DNA of 64,000 nucleotides from Bombyx mori (taxonomy: Eukaryota > Arthropoda > Insecta > Lepidoptera > Bombycidae), in contig NC_085117.1 of the NCBI RefSeq assembly GCF_030269925.1, forward strand, positions 7,874,731-7,938,730. The letters run 5' to 3'. The notes below the pieces were generated by a model, which did not search any database, was not told the origin of the DNA, and worked only from the letters and a program-made list of their open reading frames with translations. Of the stretch, positions 63,981 to 64,000 are shown in pieces (positions within the stretch are counted from its first letter, which is position 1; every line of letters begins with the position of its first letter). The translations under genes were made by a program, and so were the position numbers.

Positions 63981-64000
63981 TTATTTTTTTTATTTCTTAG
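63981..64000 (-). mobile_element. Probable start of a Bm1 SINE, cut by window end
   Basis: The T-run and TATTTCTTAG match the reversed A-tail and last bases of Bm1 as seen at 26562 and 36840. Confidence 0.5.

Noticed and set aside
1..64000. Bacterial-style systems (operons, CRISPR, defence islands, phage)
   Set aside because: Composition, SINEs, Helitrons, LINE tails and mariner elements show eukaryotic moth DNA. No regularly spaced repeats or dense gene runs exist.

Overview
This is lepidopteran nuclear DNA, most likely silkworm (Bombyx mori or B. mandarina). The diagnosis rests on many copies of the Bm1 SINE, with its tRNA-like head (GGTGTTCGAATCCC box B) and a body containing GGTAGGTACCACC. 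It is supported by a DD37D (maT/Bmmar1-type) mariner, lepidopteran Helitrons (A|TC ... CTAG|T) and many 5'-truncated non-LTR retrotransposon tails. I recognise no host protein-coding gene. The only long intact reading frame is a mariner transposase (32641-33663, minus strand). I see no rRNA gene, CRISPR array or cellular tRNA gene; tRNA-like boxes occur only inside SINEs. Chromosome assignment cannot be made from the sequence.

Names used here are working names. L-A, L-B and L-C are three subfamilies of one non-LTR 3' end that contains GAGTTTCTCGCCGGAT and ends AGGTAGG plus A-rich tail; they resemble the abundant silkworm BMC1/L1Bm tails, but I am not certain of that name. L-D is a related tail with GGAGGCGCTCGGG. 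L-E is a different LINE tail with CTCACCATCAGGTGGGCC. HEL-1 to HEL-4 are Helitron families. SINE2 is a second tRNA-derived SINE. RTE-like marks C-terminal scraps of ORF2 proteins.

Layout. 1-10.6 kb: L-A, HEL-1, SINE2, a full Bm1, a broken CR1/Jockey-type reverse transcriptase, and L-E tails. 10.6-13.2 kb: a nest of L-B, L-A, a frameshifted mariner and Bm1, flanked by a split direct repeat. 13-28 kb: scattered Bm1, L-A to L-E, HEL-3 and microsatellites. 28-31.8 kb: foldback elements and MITEs, then L-A copies. 32.4-34.3 kb: a mariner with an intact frame inside a HEL-1 Helitron, followed by a TTAA-flanked piggyBac-like MITE. 34.3-36.4 kb: AT-rich and repeat-poor. 36.8-42.4 kb: Bm1 inside Bm1, foldback copy 2, and an inverted L-B pair. 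44-50.7 kb: L-A, a second TTAA-type MITE, HEL-2, a decayed second mariner, and L-D inside Bm1. 51-56 kb: AT-rich with several MITEs. 56-61.7 kb: LINE tails, Bm1, and a three-layer Helitron stack. 61.7-64 kb: an LTR/primer-binding-site-like junction, then mostly unassigned DNA.

The elements appear to interact. Bm1 shares its 3' end with L-E, suggesting an SINE-LINE partnership. The L-family tails keep two hairpins whose stems covary between subfamilies. The two mariner copies carry different lesions, so any mobility would depend on the minus-strand copy, which itself lacks six residues.
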